A stretch of 39,606 nt of DNA from Sulfurovum sp. (GCA_027068435.1 JAMOTA010000022.1:1-39606), one strand, 5' to 3'. Shown: positions 1 to 8,276, numbered from the stretch's first letter. Numbers and translations are program-made. The notes: generated by a model not told the origin, from the letters alone.

Positions 1-2655
1 ATTTTTCTCTTCTAAATTAGACAAAATTCCTTTTGATTCTATTTTCTCCAAAAGTGCTTTAGCTTTTCCCTCTGTGCTTGAACCATAAGACTCAGTCATA
101 ACAGGACCTTTTACAAAGGAACGATTGATTAAATCTTGGTCTAAAAAATTTTGATAGAGTGATGAAGCCTCCAATACATACTCTTTTACTATAGAAAATG
201 CCTTGCCTTTTTTAAGATGCAGTTTCCCATTTTTCAAATCTCTGTTGCCTCGTTTTATCAAACGACTTAGCTCATCTACCATAGAATCTTGTATCTCTTC
301 TAACTCTTTCTCTTCTACTTCTGTTCTAACTTTTCTCTCTACTGTGATGAGTAGCTTTTCAATCTTTTCTAACTCTTTATCTGTAAAAGTCGTTTTCCAT
401 TCTATATTTTTTAGTAGATAAGTAGTATAGTATTGTCCTGATATAAGTTTATTGTAATCTACCTCTGTCAAAGCATCTTTCACCTCGCCTAGATGATACT
501 CTGCTTTAAAAACTTTTACCTCTTTTTGAGTATAAAAGAGACCTTCTTTTTCTTTCAAACTCTCTTTTTCTTCTAAGAAATTTTCTATAGATTTTTCCAT
601 AATCTTTTTTAGTTCATCAGCCACTTCTGCATAAAAGTCACTCATCTCTAGCTCATTGTTTTCTGAATATGAGGGTAAAACATTTACCATCTTTGCCCCC
701 TCAATATCTTTAAGAAGGGCTGTTATATGCTGAAAACCATTGTTTGAACCATCTATGGCTATAGGTATGGCAGTAGTAAAGTTTTGGGTGTCATCTACAT
801 AACGCTCATACTCAAAACACCATGCCAAAAACTTAAATGGATCTCCTGCTTTTTTCCAAAAACTCTCTTTTCTATAATCTTTGGCAGAGGCTAAAATCTG
901 CTCATGTTTTTCTTTAACCCATACAACACGCTTCTCAAAGATCTCTTTATCTACTTCTCCATAGCAGTTTGCACCATGCATAAAGAACCATTTTAATCCC
1001 TCATCACTCAAAGTCTTCTCCTTAGCAAATAGCAAAAGTGACTTAGGCATGTCTCCTGATTGAGGATTTAAAAGAGTTTGTTGTGGGTAAACCCGTCCTC
1101 TAAAGTCCATACGCCATACAAAGTAAAACTGCTCAAAATCTTGCATCTCCTTAGCTATCTGAACTATGGTATTGAACCCCTGTTTATATTTAGCTATTTC
1201 ATAATAAATTTCACTATCTAGTTTAAAATTAGAAGAGTTATCACTCTTCTTTATCTCTTTCATGGCTCTCTTTATTCGTTTTTTATCACTTTGAGTAAGC
1301 TCATAATCTTTGACTTTAATAAATTTTGTTTTTTTAAAATGTTGCTCTATCTTCTCTTTAGATTGTCCATATAAATTAGCAGATAGTAGTTCACGCAAAA
1401 TCCGATAATAGGCAAAATCCACTTGATTTTTCTTTTTCATATAGTTTATATCGGAGTGATAATCTTCCAAAACCTCCAATATTTTGCTATTGATTTTAAA
1501 AGGTGTTTTCTGTAGATGATTTACAGCATCCATTACTGTTTGAGGTATAATCTTTCCAACTAAAGCTTCTCTATCTTTTTTACTAGAAGCTTTTACAAGA
1601 GAGAAGTCAAAGCGTCCATCCATCTTCTCATCAGCTAGAAAACCACCTCCATACATCTCTTTCCAGTCCAAAGGCTCTATTACCATTGGTTTATAGACCA
1701 TAGATGCACCATGAGCAATACGCTTATCGGTTTTATTCATCTTCTCTAGCAACTTACCATTAAGCTTAATATAGTTAAAGTTTTTCTCATCATTTGGTTT
1801 AGTATACTCTTTGACTATCTCTGCTTTTACAGCCAAATCTAACATCTTTTGACCTATCTCTAGCTCAGTCTTATTAGATATTAAAGCTTTAGATAGCTGT
1901 TTTATCTGTGAAAAATTATCATTTTGGTAATCTCTATAAGTTTCTTTAAGCTTATCATCCTTTAACTCTTCTATATCTCGTAAAAAACGGTAAGCTATGC
2001 GATTGTGAAGAGTCTCGCCTATATTTCCTCCAAAGCTCTGTCTGCTATTGGCAGAGTTTTCATCATCTGCATTATCGCTCTGTTGAAGTGAAAGCAGATG
2101 CACCATTGCCATATTTACAATTTCATTACTTCCAAGCTGCCAAATAGCTAGAGAAACTCTTTGAGGAGTCTCCTTAAAAATACTATTATTCTCTTCAGAT
2201 AGAGAGTTGTAGTAGTCAGCACCAATGCTAAGGTGACTCTTTAAATCTTTTAAAACTTCTAATATTGCTTCTTTTAAGTTTTTTTCATCCATTTTATTAA
2301 AATTATTTTTACTATTTTTGATTGCCTCTAAAGTTTTGTTTAAATGCTTCTTATCAAAAAGTACCCATGTTAATGGTTTAGCTACAGCATCGTGAATATT
2401 TTTATACTCTACACCTAAAAGCTTGGTATAGTGATCATTATCTTGTTGTATTACCTTACTCACGACCTCTTGTAGATACTCTAAAGTAAATTCTTCAACT
2501 ACTACAATAAATTTTTGAACATAACTTAAAAGTCCTCCTGCTTTAGCAAAACTTTGTACATTAGAACTTTTATTTGAGAGTAACTCATTAATTCTATCTT
2601 CAAGTAAATCGTAAGAAGCATTTTGTAATTTTTGTTGTTCATTTAGTAAATTCAT
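1..2655 (-). CDS. T7-like single-subunit DNA-dependent RNA polymerase (C-terminus beyond window)
   Basis: Open from an ATG at 2655 to the window edge (885 codons, no stop), so the C-terminus is missing. Hand translation gives the phage/mitochondrial-type RNAP signature in order: an EPLDWKEMYGGGF block (T7 has EPKPWTGITGGGY); MDFRGRVYP with D517, R519 and R521 (T7 D421, R423, R425); NPQSGDMPKSLLLFAKEK; HGANCYG; FKFLAWCFEYE; motif A AIDGSNNGFQHITALLKD with catalytic D635 (T7 D537); KMVNVLPS; and motif B RSFVKGPVMTESYG with R845, K849, Y857 and G858 (T7 R627, K631, Y639, G640). The D517-D635 spacing (118) matches T7 (116). The N-terminal part is about 96 residues longer than in T7, and motifs A and B are 210 apart instead of 90, so a charged Lys/Glu-rich insert of about 120 residues lies in the fingers side. 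The promoter-specificity loop and second catalytic Asp (T7 D812) should lie off the left edge. Start supported by AAGGA six bases upstream. Family assignment is very secure; promoter and role are unknown. Confidence 0.95.
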   Translation of the reverse strand, partial: MNLLNEQQKLQNASYDLLEDRINELLSNKSSNVQSFAKAGGLLSYVQKFIVVVEEFTLEYLQEVVSKVIQQDNDHYTKLLGVEYKNIHDAVAKPLTWVLFDKKHLNKTLEAIKNSKNNFNKMDEKNLKEAILEVLKDLKSHLSIGADYYNSLSEENNSIFKETPQRVSLAIWQLGSNEIVNMAMVHLLSLQQSDNADDENSANSRQSFGGNIGETLHNRIAYRFLRDIEELKDDKLKETYRDYQNDNFSQIKQLSKALISNKTELEIGQKMLDLAVKAEIVKEYTKPNDEKNFNYIKLNGKLLEKMNKTDKRIAHGASMVYKPMVIEPLDWKEMYGGGFLADEKMDGRFDFSLVKASSKKDREALVGKIIPQTVMDAVNHLQKTPFKINSKILEVLEDYHSDINYMKKKNQVDFAYYRILRELLSANLYGQSKEKIEQHFKKTKFIKVKDYELTQSDKKRIKRAMKEIKKSDNSSNFKLDSEIYYEIAKYKQGFNTIVQIAKEMQDFEQFYFVWRMDFRGRVYPQQTLLNPQSGDMPKSLLLFAKEKTLSDEGLKWFFMHGANCYGEVDKEIFEKRVVWVKEKHEQILASAKDYRKESFWKKAGDPFKFLAWCFEYERYVDDTQNFTTAIPIAIDGSNNGFQHITALLKDIEGAKMVNVLPSYSENNELEMSDFYAEVADELKKIMEKSIENFLEEKESLKEKEGLFYTQKEVKVFKAEYHLGEVKDALTEVDYNKLISGQYYTTYLLKNIEWKTTFTDKELEKIEKLLITVERKVRTEVEEKELEEIQDSMVDELSRLIKRGNRDLKNGKLHLKKGKAFSIVKEYVLEASSLYQNFLDQDLINRSFVKGPVMTESYGSSTEGKAKALLEKIESKGILSNLEEKN

Positions 2656-2667
2656 TTTGTATCCTTA
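2656..2667 (-). promoter_or_regulatory. Shine-Dalgarno overlapping a stop codon: couples nuclease and RNAP translation
   Basis: On the minus strand the nuclease gene ends in AAT TAA and the same bases continue as TTAAGGATACAAAATG. The AAGGA ribosome binding site (2666-2662) therefore shares bases with the TAA stop (2667-2665), and the RNAP ATG follows after a 6-base spacer. This fixes the RNAP start and indicates co-translation of the two genes from one mRNA. Confidence 0.8.
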
Positions 2668-3807
2668 ATTTATATGAAAAAAATTTCGAACTAAGTTTTG
2701 AAATTTAACAACATTTACTTCTGACTCATGATAGACAGAAACTCCTGCTAGTCTTGCTCTTCTTAATGTTGAGTGTTGAAAGTTACTAGATACTTTTGTT
2801 CCCATATATGACTCTTTAGACTTCGAAGAGATATTAGCAATTATAGCTTTTGAGGATTTTCCAAAATAGTCTATGATAGCATCGTATTTATATATCATCT
2901 CCAATCCCTCTAAATTTTGAGAAAACTTACACTCTACTGTAAAAATACGATTATTGTGTATGAGAAGAATATCAAATTCATTCATAACTCTATACTGATC
3001 TTTAGGTTCTATATTTTTATCGTCAAAATCTATCTTTACACCCATAAGTATATCATCTGGATTTAACTCTTCACAAAGCCAAAAAATATACTCTTCAAAA
3101 AGATCACCTTGAAGTACTTTTTGTTGAGAAGGGATAAGTTTATAATTTTTATCTAAAATCTTTAGTTTATATAGGATTTGCAACATATCCTCTACCATAG
3201 ATAAATTAAAATTATTTTTATAACCAAAATGCTTATCAATAATAGTTTTTCTTACTTTTTTAAATAATGACTCATTTTTATACAGTGAAAAAATATGTTT
3301 TTTTCTTGATTGAAGTTGTGTTTTCGTCTGTTTTGAAACTATATTATAATCAAGTAGTGTCAAATAACTGTCAATATCTATGTGGCTATCTAGCTTTGAA
3401 GTATTCATACTACCATTTGGTTCAATTATGTGCAGATCATTGTCAAAGTGGTCATAACTAAGTACTTTTCCACCTTCATTGTGTATGAGTCTTGTCAAGA
3501 TTATGGTCATAGCAGGGTAGCCATCTGTAGCATTTAGCCAAAGTTCACTTTCGTTGTTAAACTGTTTTTTTGCTACGGTATTTATATCTAAAGCACTATC
3601 TTCATTTGTTGTAATAATTTTTATATACCAATCAAGGCTATTTTTATCTGAAAATGTATGCATCCCTTTTTGAAGTATTTTAGCTCTATCATAGTTAGAT
3701 GGATCATCATCACAAAGTAGTACGTGTTGTTTTATTTTGTCTTTATATGCGTATAATACGGGGATAATACGAGAAATATCTTCTCCAACAATGCTTAGTA
3801 GTGTCAA
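2665..3807 (-). CDS. CARF-domain nuclease of the Card1/Can2 (DUF1887) type
   Basis: 380 residues, close to full length for Card1. The N-terminal half looks like a CARF (Rossmann-like) sensor: LLSIVGEDISRIIPVLYAY at the start, then LWLNATDGYPAM at 89-100 where CARF proteins normally carry NxTGGTKxM. After a helical linker (about 155-230) comes a PD-(D/E)XK nuclease: GDLFEEY at 234-240 (helix Glu), EFDILLI with D279, and FTVECKF with E292 and K294. Family knowledge: Card1/Can2 enzymes are activated by cyclic oligoadenylate from type III CRISPR and then cut DNA and/or RNA. All nuclease residues are present, so activity is likely; the ligand motif is degenerate, so the ligand may differ. The start is TTG at 3807 with AAGGAA seven bases upstream. 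It is the first gene of a pair with the RNAP and begins 29 bp after mrdA; that spacer holds a TATATAAA stretch that could be a weak -10. No cas gene or CRISPR is visible. Confidence 0.85.
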   Translation of the reverse strand: MTLLSIVGEDISRIIPVLYAYKDKIKQHVLLCDDDPSNYDRAKILQKGMHTFSDKNSLDWYIKIITTNEDSALDINTVAKKQFNNESELWLNATDGYPAMTIILTRLIHNEGGKVLSYDHFDNDLHIIEPNGSMNTSKLDSHIDIDSYLTLLDYNIVSKQTKTQLQSRKKHIFSLYKNESLFKKVRKTIIDKHFGYKNNFNLSMVEDMLQILYKLKILDKNYKLIPSQQKVLQGDLFEEYIFWLCEELNPDDILMGVKIDFDDKNIEPKDQYRVMNEFDILLIHNNRIFTVECKFSQNLEGLEMIYKYDAIIDYFGKSSKAIIANISSKSKESYMGTKVSSNFQHSTLRRARLAGVSVYHESEVNVVKFQNLVRNFFHIN

Positions 3808-3836
3808 AATTTTTTCCTTCTTCTTTATATATAAAT

Positions 3837-5678
3837 CTAGTGAGTTATATTAACTTTCTCTTTACTCTCTTCTTCAACCTTCTCCTTAAAATAATCATTC
3901 TTATACAACCATTTATAAATATCTGCTGCTATAGGTCCTGATGTACTTCCTCCGTGTCCTCCATGCTCAACAAGAACAGTTACGATATATTGAGGGTTTT
4001 TGTAGGGTGCGTAGGTGGTTATCCATGCGTGTGACCTACGATAATACTTTAACTCATCTTCTTTAAGACGTGTTTTTGTTGACTGAGGGATAGAAACAAC
4101 TTGTGATGTACCTGTTTTACCTGCAACCTTAATAGATAAATTACTCATTGTTTTAAAGGCTGTACCAGATTTTAGATTACAGACATCATACATACCTTTT
4201 CTAATTTCAGATAAATAATATGGGTCAAATTTCATAGGAACTATTATCTCTTTTTTAGGTGTTTTATCTATTGTTTTAACAATACTAGGTGTTACAAGAT
4301 TAGAAGTGGCAATAAGTGCTGTATAACGTGTAATTTGTAGTGGTGTTACAAGGTCATACCCCTGCCCTATGGAAGCGATAACTGTTTCACCCATATACCA
4401 TGGTTGATTAAAACGTTTTTTCTTCCACTGTTTGTCAGGTATGACGCCATGATACTCACGTGGGAGATCGACACCTGTTTTAACACCTAGTCCAAAAGAG
4501 CGTAACTGTCTTGCCATAGCGTCTATGCCTATTTTTAAACTCTTATTATAAAAATAGACATCACAACTCTCTCTAATAGCACGACGTAAATCAACTTTTC
4601 CATGTCCCCATCGAGCCCAACATCTAAATTTATGTTTGCTTTTTCCAAGAGTTATATGACCATTACAATACTCTGATGTACCTAAAATATTGTGTTGTTC
4701 ATTTTCAAAAGCCAGTGCCATTCCCATTTTAATCGTTGAACCAGGTGGATATGTTCCATGAATAAATTTATTAGTAAAAGGGTGTGCTAAATCACTTTGA
4801 AGTGCTTTCCAATTTTTAGAGCTAATACCTCCAACAAAAAGATTAGGGTCATATGATGGATAACTTACTGCTGCTAAAATTTCCCCATTAGTTTTCATAA
4901 CAATAGCAACACCAGTATTATTTCCAAAACGCTTATAAATCATCTGTTGTAGATTAATATCAATATTTATCTTTAAATTTTTATTATCTTTAGGCTGTTC
5001 TTTTTCTAAGATATCTACTACTTTATTTGTTGCTGTTACTTTACTTATCTCATAACCTAACTTACCTTGAAGTACATAATTATAGTATTTTTCTAAACCA
5101 CTTTTTCCTATTTTTCCTATCTCTTTAACCACTCTATCTTTATTATTCTCTTTTTTGTTGGATCTTCCTGTATAACCAACAATATGAGCACCATATTTAC
5201 CATAAGGGTAATAACGTTTTGTCTCTGCTTCTATTTTTATCTCATCATAAAGACTTAACTTTGGATACGCACCCATCATATCTGGGTAATGTATAAAGTT
5301 TACCACTTTAATATACTCATGATTATAATATGAATCATGTTTATTATAAACTTTCAACATTACAGTTTTATTAAGATCTGGAAAAGTTTCTATTAGTTTA
5401 TCTACAATGTTTTCTAATTTATTTGCTTTATGGCTTTTCTTCTTTAACTTCAAATGAGGCATAATAGAGATAGAAAAACCTATTTGGTTCATCGCCAACA
5501 GATTGCCATTTGTATCTACTATCTCCCCTCTTACAGGTTTTATGAAGCGTTTTCTTTCTATATTGTCTTTCGCTAAACCTTCATAGTAAAAATTAGACTT
5601 AATGCTTACATGGTAAAGTCTAGCCATCATACCTGCCCAAATAAGTAGAAAAATTATAATAACAATTTTATATTTCAT
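3837..5678 (-). CDS. mrdA: Penicillin-binding protein 2, peptidoglycan DD-transpeptidase
   Basis: 613 residues, the usual size for class B PBP2. It cross-links peptidoglycan during cell elongation with RodA/MreBCD, anchored in the inner membrane. One N-terminal membrane helix (about 4-20) is followed by the dimerisation domain (RKRFIKPVRGEIVDTNG at 42-58) and the transpeptidase domain. The three catalytic motifs are intact: S314-T-I-K (PPGSTIKMG), S371-C-D (ESCDVYFYN) and K521-T-G-T (AGKTGTSQ). Its ATG overlaps the end of the upstream mreD-like gene by 4 bp (ATGA), so the two are coupled. It is the last envelope gene of the long minus-strand operon before the accessory nuclease/RNAP pair. Confidence 0.95.
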   Translation of the reverse strand: MKYKIVIIIFLLIWAGMMARLYHVSIKSNFYYEGLAKDNIERKRFIKPVRGEIVDTNGNLLAMNQIGFSISIMPHLKLKKKSHKANKLENIVDKLIETFPDLNKTVMLKVYNKHDSYYNHEYIKVVNFIHYPDMMGAYPKLSLYDEIKIEAETKRYYPYGKYGAHIVGYTGRSNKKENNKDRVVKEIGKIGKSGLEKYYNYVLQGKLGYEISKVTATNKVVDILEKEQPKDNKNLKINIDINLQQMIYKRFGNNTGVAIVMKTNGEILAAVSYPSYDPNLFVGGISSKNWKALQSDLAHPFTNKFIHGTYPPGSTIKMGMALAFENEQHNILGTSEYCNGHITLGKSKHKFRCWARWGHGKVDLRRAIRESCDVYFYNKSLKIGIDAMARQLRSFGLGVKTGVDLPREYHGVIPDKQWKKKRFNQPWYMGETVIASIGQGYDLVTPLQITRYTALIATSNLVTPSIVKTIDKTPKKEIIVPMKFDPYYLSEIRKGMYDVCNLKSGTAFKTMSNLSIKVAGKTGTSQVVSIPQSTKTRLKEDELKYYRRSHAWITTYAPYKNPQYIVTVLVEHGGHGGSTSGPIAADIYKWLYKNDYFKEKVEEESKEKVNITH

Positions 5679-6130
5679 AATACAATTACCACTAAAAAGT
5701 CAACAATAATACTATAAATTAATATACTATCTAAAATTACCGTTGTTGTTTGAAATAAAAAATCATACGAGAGAATAAAAAGTAAATAGACAATATCAAT
5801 AAACATCACAGTTAAAATAGGTTTACAGATTTTGCACTCATTAAAGTAGCCAAGCGAAGGGTAGATAAAAAGATAAATCATAAGTACCACAATAAAAATA
5901 AGAAAAAATGGCAAAGACAGATTGACTTCTAAGTTAATAAAATAGATAACAGCAAGAGCAATATAATGAACTTTTCCTTTTTCAATACCCTCTATTAACA
6001 AGTAACCCATAATACCAATAAGAAGAGGGAAAAAGACATATATAGAGATAAGCATAGGATAAAAAAGTATAAATGAAATTATCATTGACCAAGTAAAGAA
6101 GAAAGATACAATCTTTTTTAACTCATACAT
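5675..6130 (-). CDS. Multi-pass membrane protein, MreD-like
   Basis: 151 residues, almost entirely hydrophobic, with about five predicted membrane segments (roughly 10-32, 33-48, 55-72, 75-92, 105-150) and few charged loops. I do not see a diagnostic motif. Its size, topology and position directly before mrdA, with a 4 bp overlap, fit MreD, the poorly conserved membrane subunit of the rod-shape elongation complex. That assignment rests mostly on context. A cluster CKIC near residue 99 is unusual and has no obvious role. Confidence 0.5.
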   Translation of the reverse strand: MYELKKIVSFFFTWSMIISFILFYPMLISIYVFFPLLIGIMGYLLIEGIEKGKVHYIALAVIYFINLEVNLSLPFFLIFIVVLMIYLFIYPSLGYFNECKICKPILTVMFIDIVYLLFILSYDFLFQTTTVILDSILIYSIIVDFLVVIVL

Positions 6131-6143
6131 ACGATACGAATCC

Positions 6144-6605
6144 TTAGGAGAGCTTATAGACTAAAGCTATTTCGTTACATACAGGAAAATGTATACACTT
6201 AATACAATCTGCCCAAATTTTGTGTTCAGGTATAACCTCTTTATGTATCTCTTTAAAACCTAGCTTTTCAAAAAAAGCAGGGAGATAAGTTAAAACAAGA
6301 ACATCCTCTTCAACACCTAATTCTTTAGCTTCATCAAGTGTATAATTAACAATCTCTTGACCTATATTTTGACCTCTGTACTCACTATTTACAATAAGAC
6401 TTCTTATCTCTGCTAATCTTTTTGAGTGTACATGAAGTGCTGCATATCCTACGATAGTATTATCTACTTTAGCCAATACATAAGAGCGTATATTAGTTGC
6501 AACTTCATCTTCAGTTCTGTTGAGGATAACACCCTCTTTAACCTCTGATACTACTAAAGCCTGCATTGCAGGAATATCACTTAACTGTGCTTTAACTAAC
6601 TTCAT
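6144..6605 (-). CDS. GNAT N-acetyltransferase, short ArgA-like (N-acetylglutamate synthase type)
   Basis: 153 residues covering one GNAT domain. The acetyl-CoA binding motif A is visible as RSLIVNSEYRGQNIGQ (about 68-83), after the core strand IVGYAALHV, with the C-terminal YLPAFFEKLGF typical of the family. Stand-alone GNAT-only N-acetylglutamate synthases are known in bacteria that lack full-length ArgA, and the C-terminal CIKCIHFPVCNE stretch resembles that short form. It would catalyse the first step of arginine synthesis. Its ATG shares one base with the engB stop (TAATG), so it is translated with that operon. Substrate assignment is moderately sure; the GNAT fold is clear. Confidence 0.7.
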   Translation of the reverse strand: MKLVKAQLSDIPAMQALVVSEVKEGVILNRTEDEVATNIRSYVLAKVDNTIVGYAALHVHSKRLAEIRSLIVNSEYRGQNIGQEIVNYTLDEAKELGVEEDVLVLTYLPAFFEKLGFKEIHKEVIPEHKIWADCIKCIHFPVCNEIALVYKLS

Positions 6606-7243
6606 TAAACTTCTGTCTCTTTCTCTTTTTCAAAATTATTTTCAATATCAAATATGGTTTGAAGAATTTCATGATGTACTCTATCATGCCCATTTTTTTT
6701 AAGATTTGAAACAGTTATAGACCCAGGGAACTCTCTTTTTAACTTATTACGCTCTTTTTGATTAAGTTTGTCTATCTTTGTAAAGACAGTAAGATATCTT
6801 TGATCTGGACGTATAAACTCATTTATATAGTTTACTACATCATCATCTATTTTAGCATGAGGATGACGAGCATCACGTAAGTGTATAAATATACGGATAG
6901 AGACACGATGCTTGATAAACTCTACTAAGTTTGTCTGCCATACTTGCTTAAGTGTCTTAGAGACTTTTGCATACCCAAAACCAGGAAGGTCAACAAAACG
7001 TACAGGGTAACTCTCTTCATTGTAAAGATAACGTGTTTCAAAAAAGTTTATAAGTTGTGTTTTTCCTGGGGTTGCTGAACTCTTTGCTAAGCTTTTTCTT
7101 TGGGTAAGAGAGTTAAGTGTTGAACTTTTTCCTACATTAGAACGACCTAGAAAGACTACTTCACTCATATCTTCTGGTAATGAATCTGCAATACTCTGTG
7201 CAGATTTAATAAATTTTGCTTCTACTATACGTGGTGTACTCAT
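6605..7243 (-). CDS. engB: Ribosome biogenesis GTPase EngB (YsxC/YihA)
   Basis: 212 residues, a single TRAFAC GTPase domain. G1 is GRSNVGKSS (33-41), G2 region SSATPGKTQ (55-63), G3 DLPGFGYA (85-92), G4 TKIDKL (155-160). The family binds GTP and helps late assembly of the large ribosomal subunit. It overlaps lptA by 4 bp upstream and the acetyltransferase gene by 1 bp downstream, so translation is coupled through this stretch. The C-terminal tail is rich in Glu/Lys. Confidence 0.95.
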   Translation of the reverse strand: MSTPRIVEAKFIKSAQSIADSLPEDMSEVVFLGRSNVGKSSTLNSLTQRKSLAKSSATPGKTQLINFFETRYLYNEESYPVRFVDLPGFGYAKVSKTLKQVWQTNLVEFIKHRVSIRIFIHLRDARHPHAKIDDDVVNYINEFIRPDQRYLTVFTKIDKLNQKERNKLKREFPGSITVSNLKKNGHDRVHHEILQTIFDIENNFEKEKETEV

Positions 7244-7704
7244 TTTTTATTCTCCATATCAAAAATAAATTTTACGGGTTTCTTCTTACTACCCTTAATA
7301 TTTATTTTACCTGTTAACATATTTAGCATAATTTCATTACCATTTATATGTCTTTTATTGATTAAATCATCTATTAGTGCTTTTTCTTTTAAAATATATA
7401 CCGATTTTAAAGGGTAGTAAATTACTCTCTTTGCAGAGCCTTTATAGTGGCTCTTATCTTTTATAAATTCAAAGTTTACATTACCTATAGCTTCATACAT
7501 TTTTGTTTTATTATTATCATTAAAATAGACAATTACTTTATCACCAGAGAGGTAATTTTTAAGTTGACTAATCTTTACATTTCCTAGAAAGTGTATCTCT
7601 TTTTTAAGATTTTTAGCTTCCATAGAGTCAGAAGATATCTCTACTTTTTCAGCAAACAATAAAAGAGAAAAACTCATTATAAATATAATTCTTAGAAATT
7701 GCAA
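7240..7704 (-). CDS. lptA: Lipopolysaccharide transport periplasmic protein LptA
   Basis: 154 residues with an N-terminal signal sequence (MQFLRIIFIMSFSLLLFAE) and an OstA-type beta-jellyroll: KVEISSDSMEAKNLKKEIHF, then repeated short strands ending in KINIKGSKKKPVKF. LptA forms the periplasmic bridge that carries LPS from the inner-membrane LptBFG-C complex to LptDE. The start appears to be TTG at 7704, with AAGG six bases before it; an internal ATG (M10) would cut the signal peptide short. It lies directly after lptC. Confidence 0.85.
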   Translation of the reverse strand: MQFLRIIFIMSFSLLLFAEKVEISSDSMEAKNLKKEIHFLGNVKISQLKNYLSGDKVIVYFNDNNKTKMYEAIGNVNFEFIKDKSHYKGSAKRVIYYPLKSVYILKEKALIDDLINKRHINGNEIMLNMLTGKINIKGSKKKPVKFIFDMENKK

Positions 7705-7745
7705 GATAAACCTTTTTTAAAAATAGTAGTTATTATATCATCATA

Positions 7746-8258
7746 TTACTTTTCAGCAGTATAAACCACAGATTCAATCTGATTACCTAACACCTCTTGC
7801 TTTACAACATCATAACGCAGAGTATCACCCGTCACACTATTTTGAAGCATTTTTCCTACAAAAGGTGAAGTAATATCTAAAATTTTAGTTTTTTTATCAT
7901 AGATAGCATTTTCAGAACTGTATGAGAAACCCTCTTGGTTATTAAACACAACATTACCTGTAAGGTAGAGTTTATTATCTATAAAAACCCCTCTATTTGC
8001 ACATAGAGACTCTATCTCTTTTGTATAGTACTGAATCTGATGAAGTGTTAACACGTCACTATCACGTACACCATAAGTAGTAAATGCTCTTCCTTGCATA
8101 CTCTGTTTATTTACCTCTGTGAGTGTAGTATCTGTAAATTCTAACTCTTTAGTAAATAACGTATCATTATATTTCTGTTGCGTTAAATTAACCATTGATA
8201 CTAAACCTAAAATTAGCAATATACCGATAATAATAAAAAATTCTAATTGTAATCTCAT
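7746..8258 (-). CDS. lptC: LPS export protein LptC
   Basis: 170 residues with one N-terminal membrane helix (FFIIIGILLILGLVSMVNL, about 7-25) and a periplasmic beta-rich domain (LHQIQYYTKEIESL, LTGNVVFNNQEGFSYSSENA, VTGDTLRYDVVKQEV). This is the single-pass anchor that receives LPS from LptBFG and hands it to LptA. It sits immediately before lptA (41 bp) in the same operon, which supports the call because LptC sequences diverge strongly. Confidence 0.8.
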   Translation of the reverse strand: MRLQLEFFIIIGILLILGLVSMVNLTQQKYNDTLFTKELEFTDTTLTEVNKQSMQGRAFTTYGVRDSDVLTLHQIQYYTKEIESLCANRGVFIDNKLYLTGNVVFNNQEGFSYSSENAIYDKKTKILDITSPFVGKMLQNSVTGDTLRYDVVKQEVLGNQIESVVYTAEK

Positions 8259-8276
8259 AGTCTTAAATACTTCTCT

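Noticed and set aside
203..421. Plus-strand ORF of 72 codons
   Set aside because: It lies antisense to the RNAP gene, whose frame is open for 885 codons with strong family motifs. Shadow ORF.
1..3807. Simple T7-like prophage
   Set aside because: No integrase, lysis, capsid or replication gene is visible, and the right flank is an uninterrupted core operon. It cannot be fully excluded without the left flank.
1..3836. CRISPR array or cas genes next to the CARF nuclease
   Set aside because: I looked for regularly spaced repeats and found none; the whole stretch is occupied by two coding frames. An array could still lie outside the left edge.
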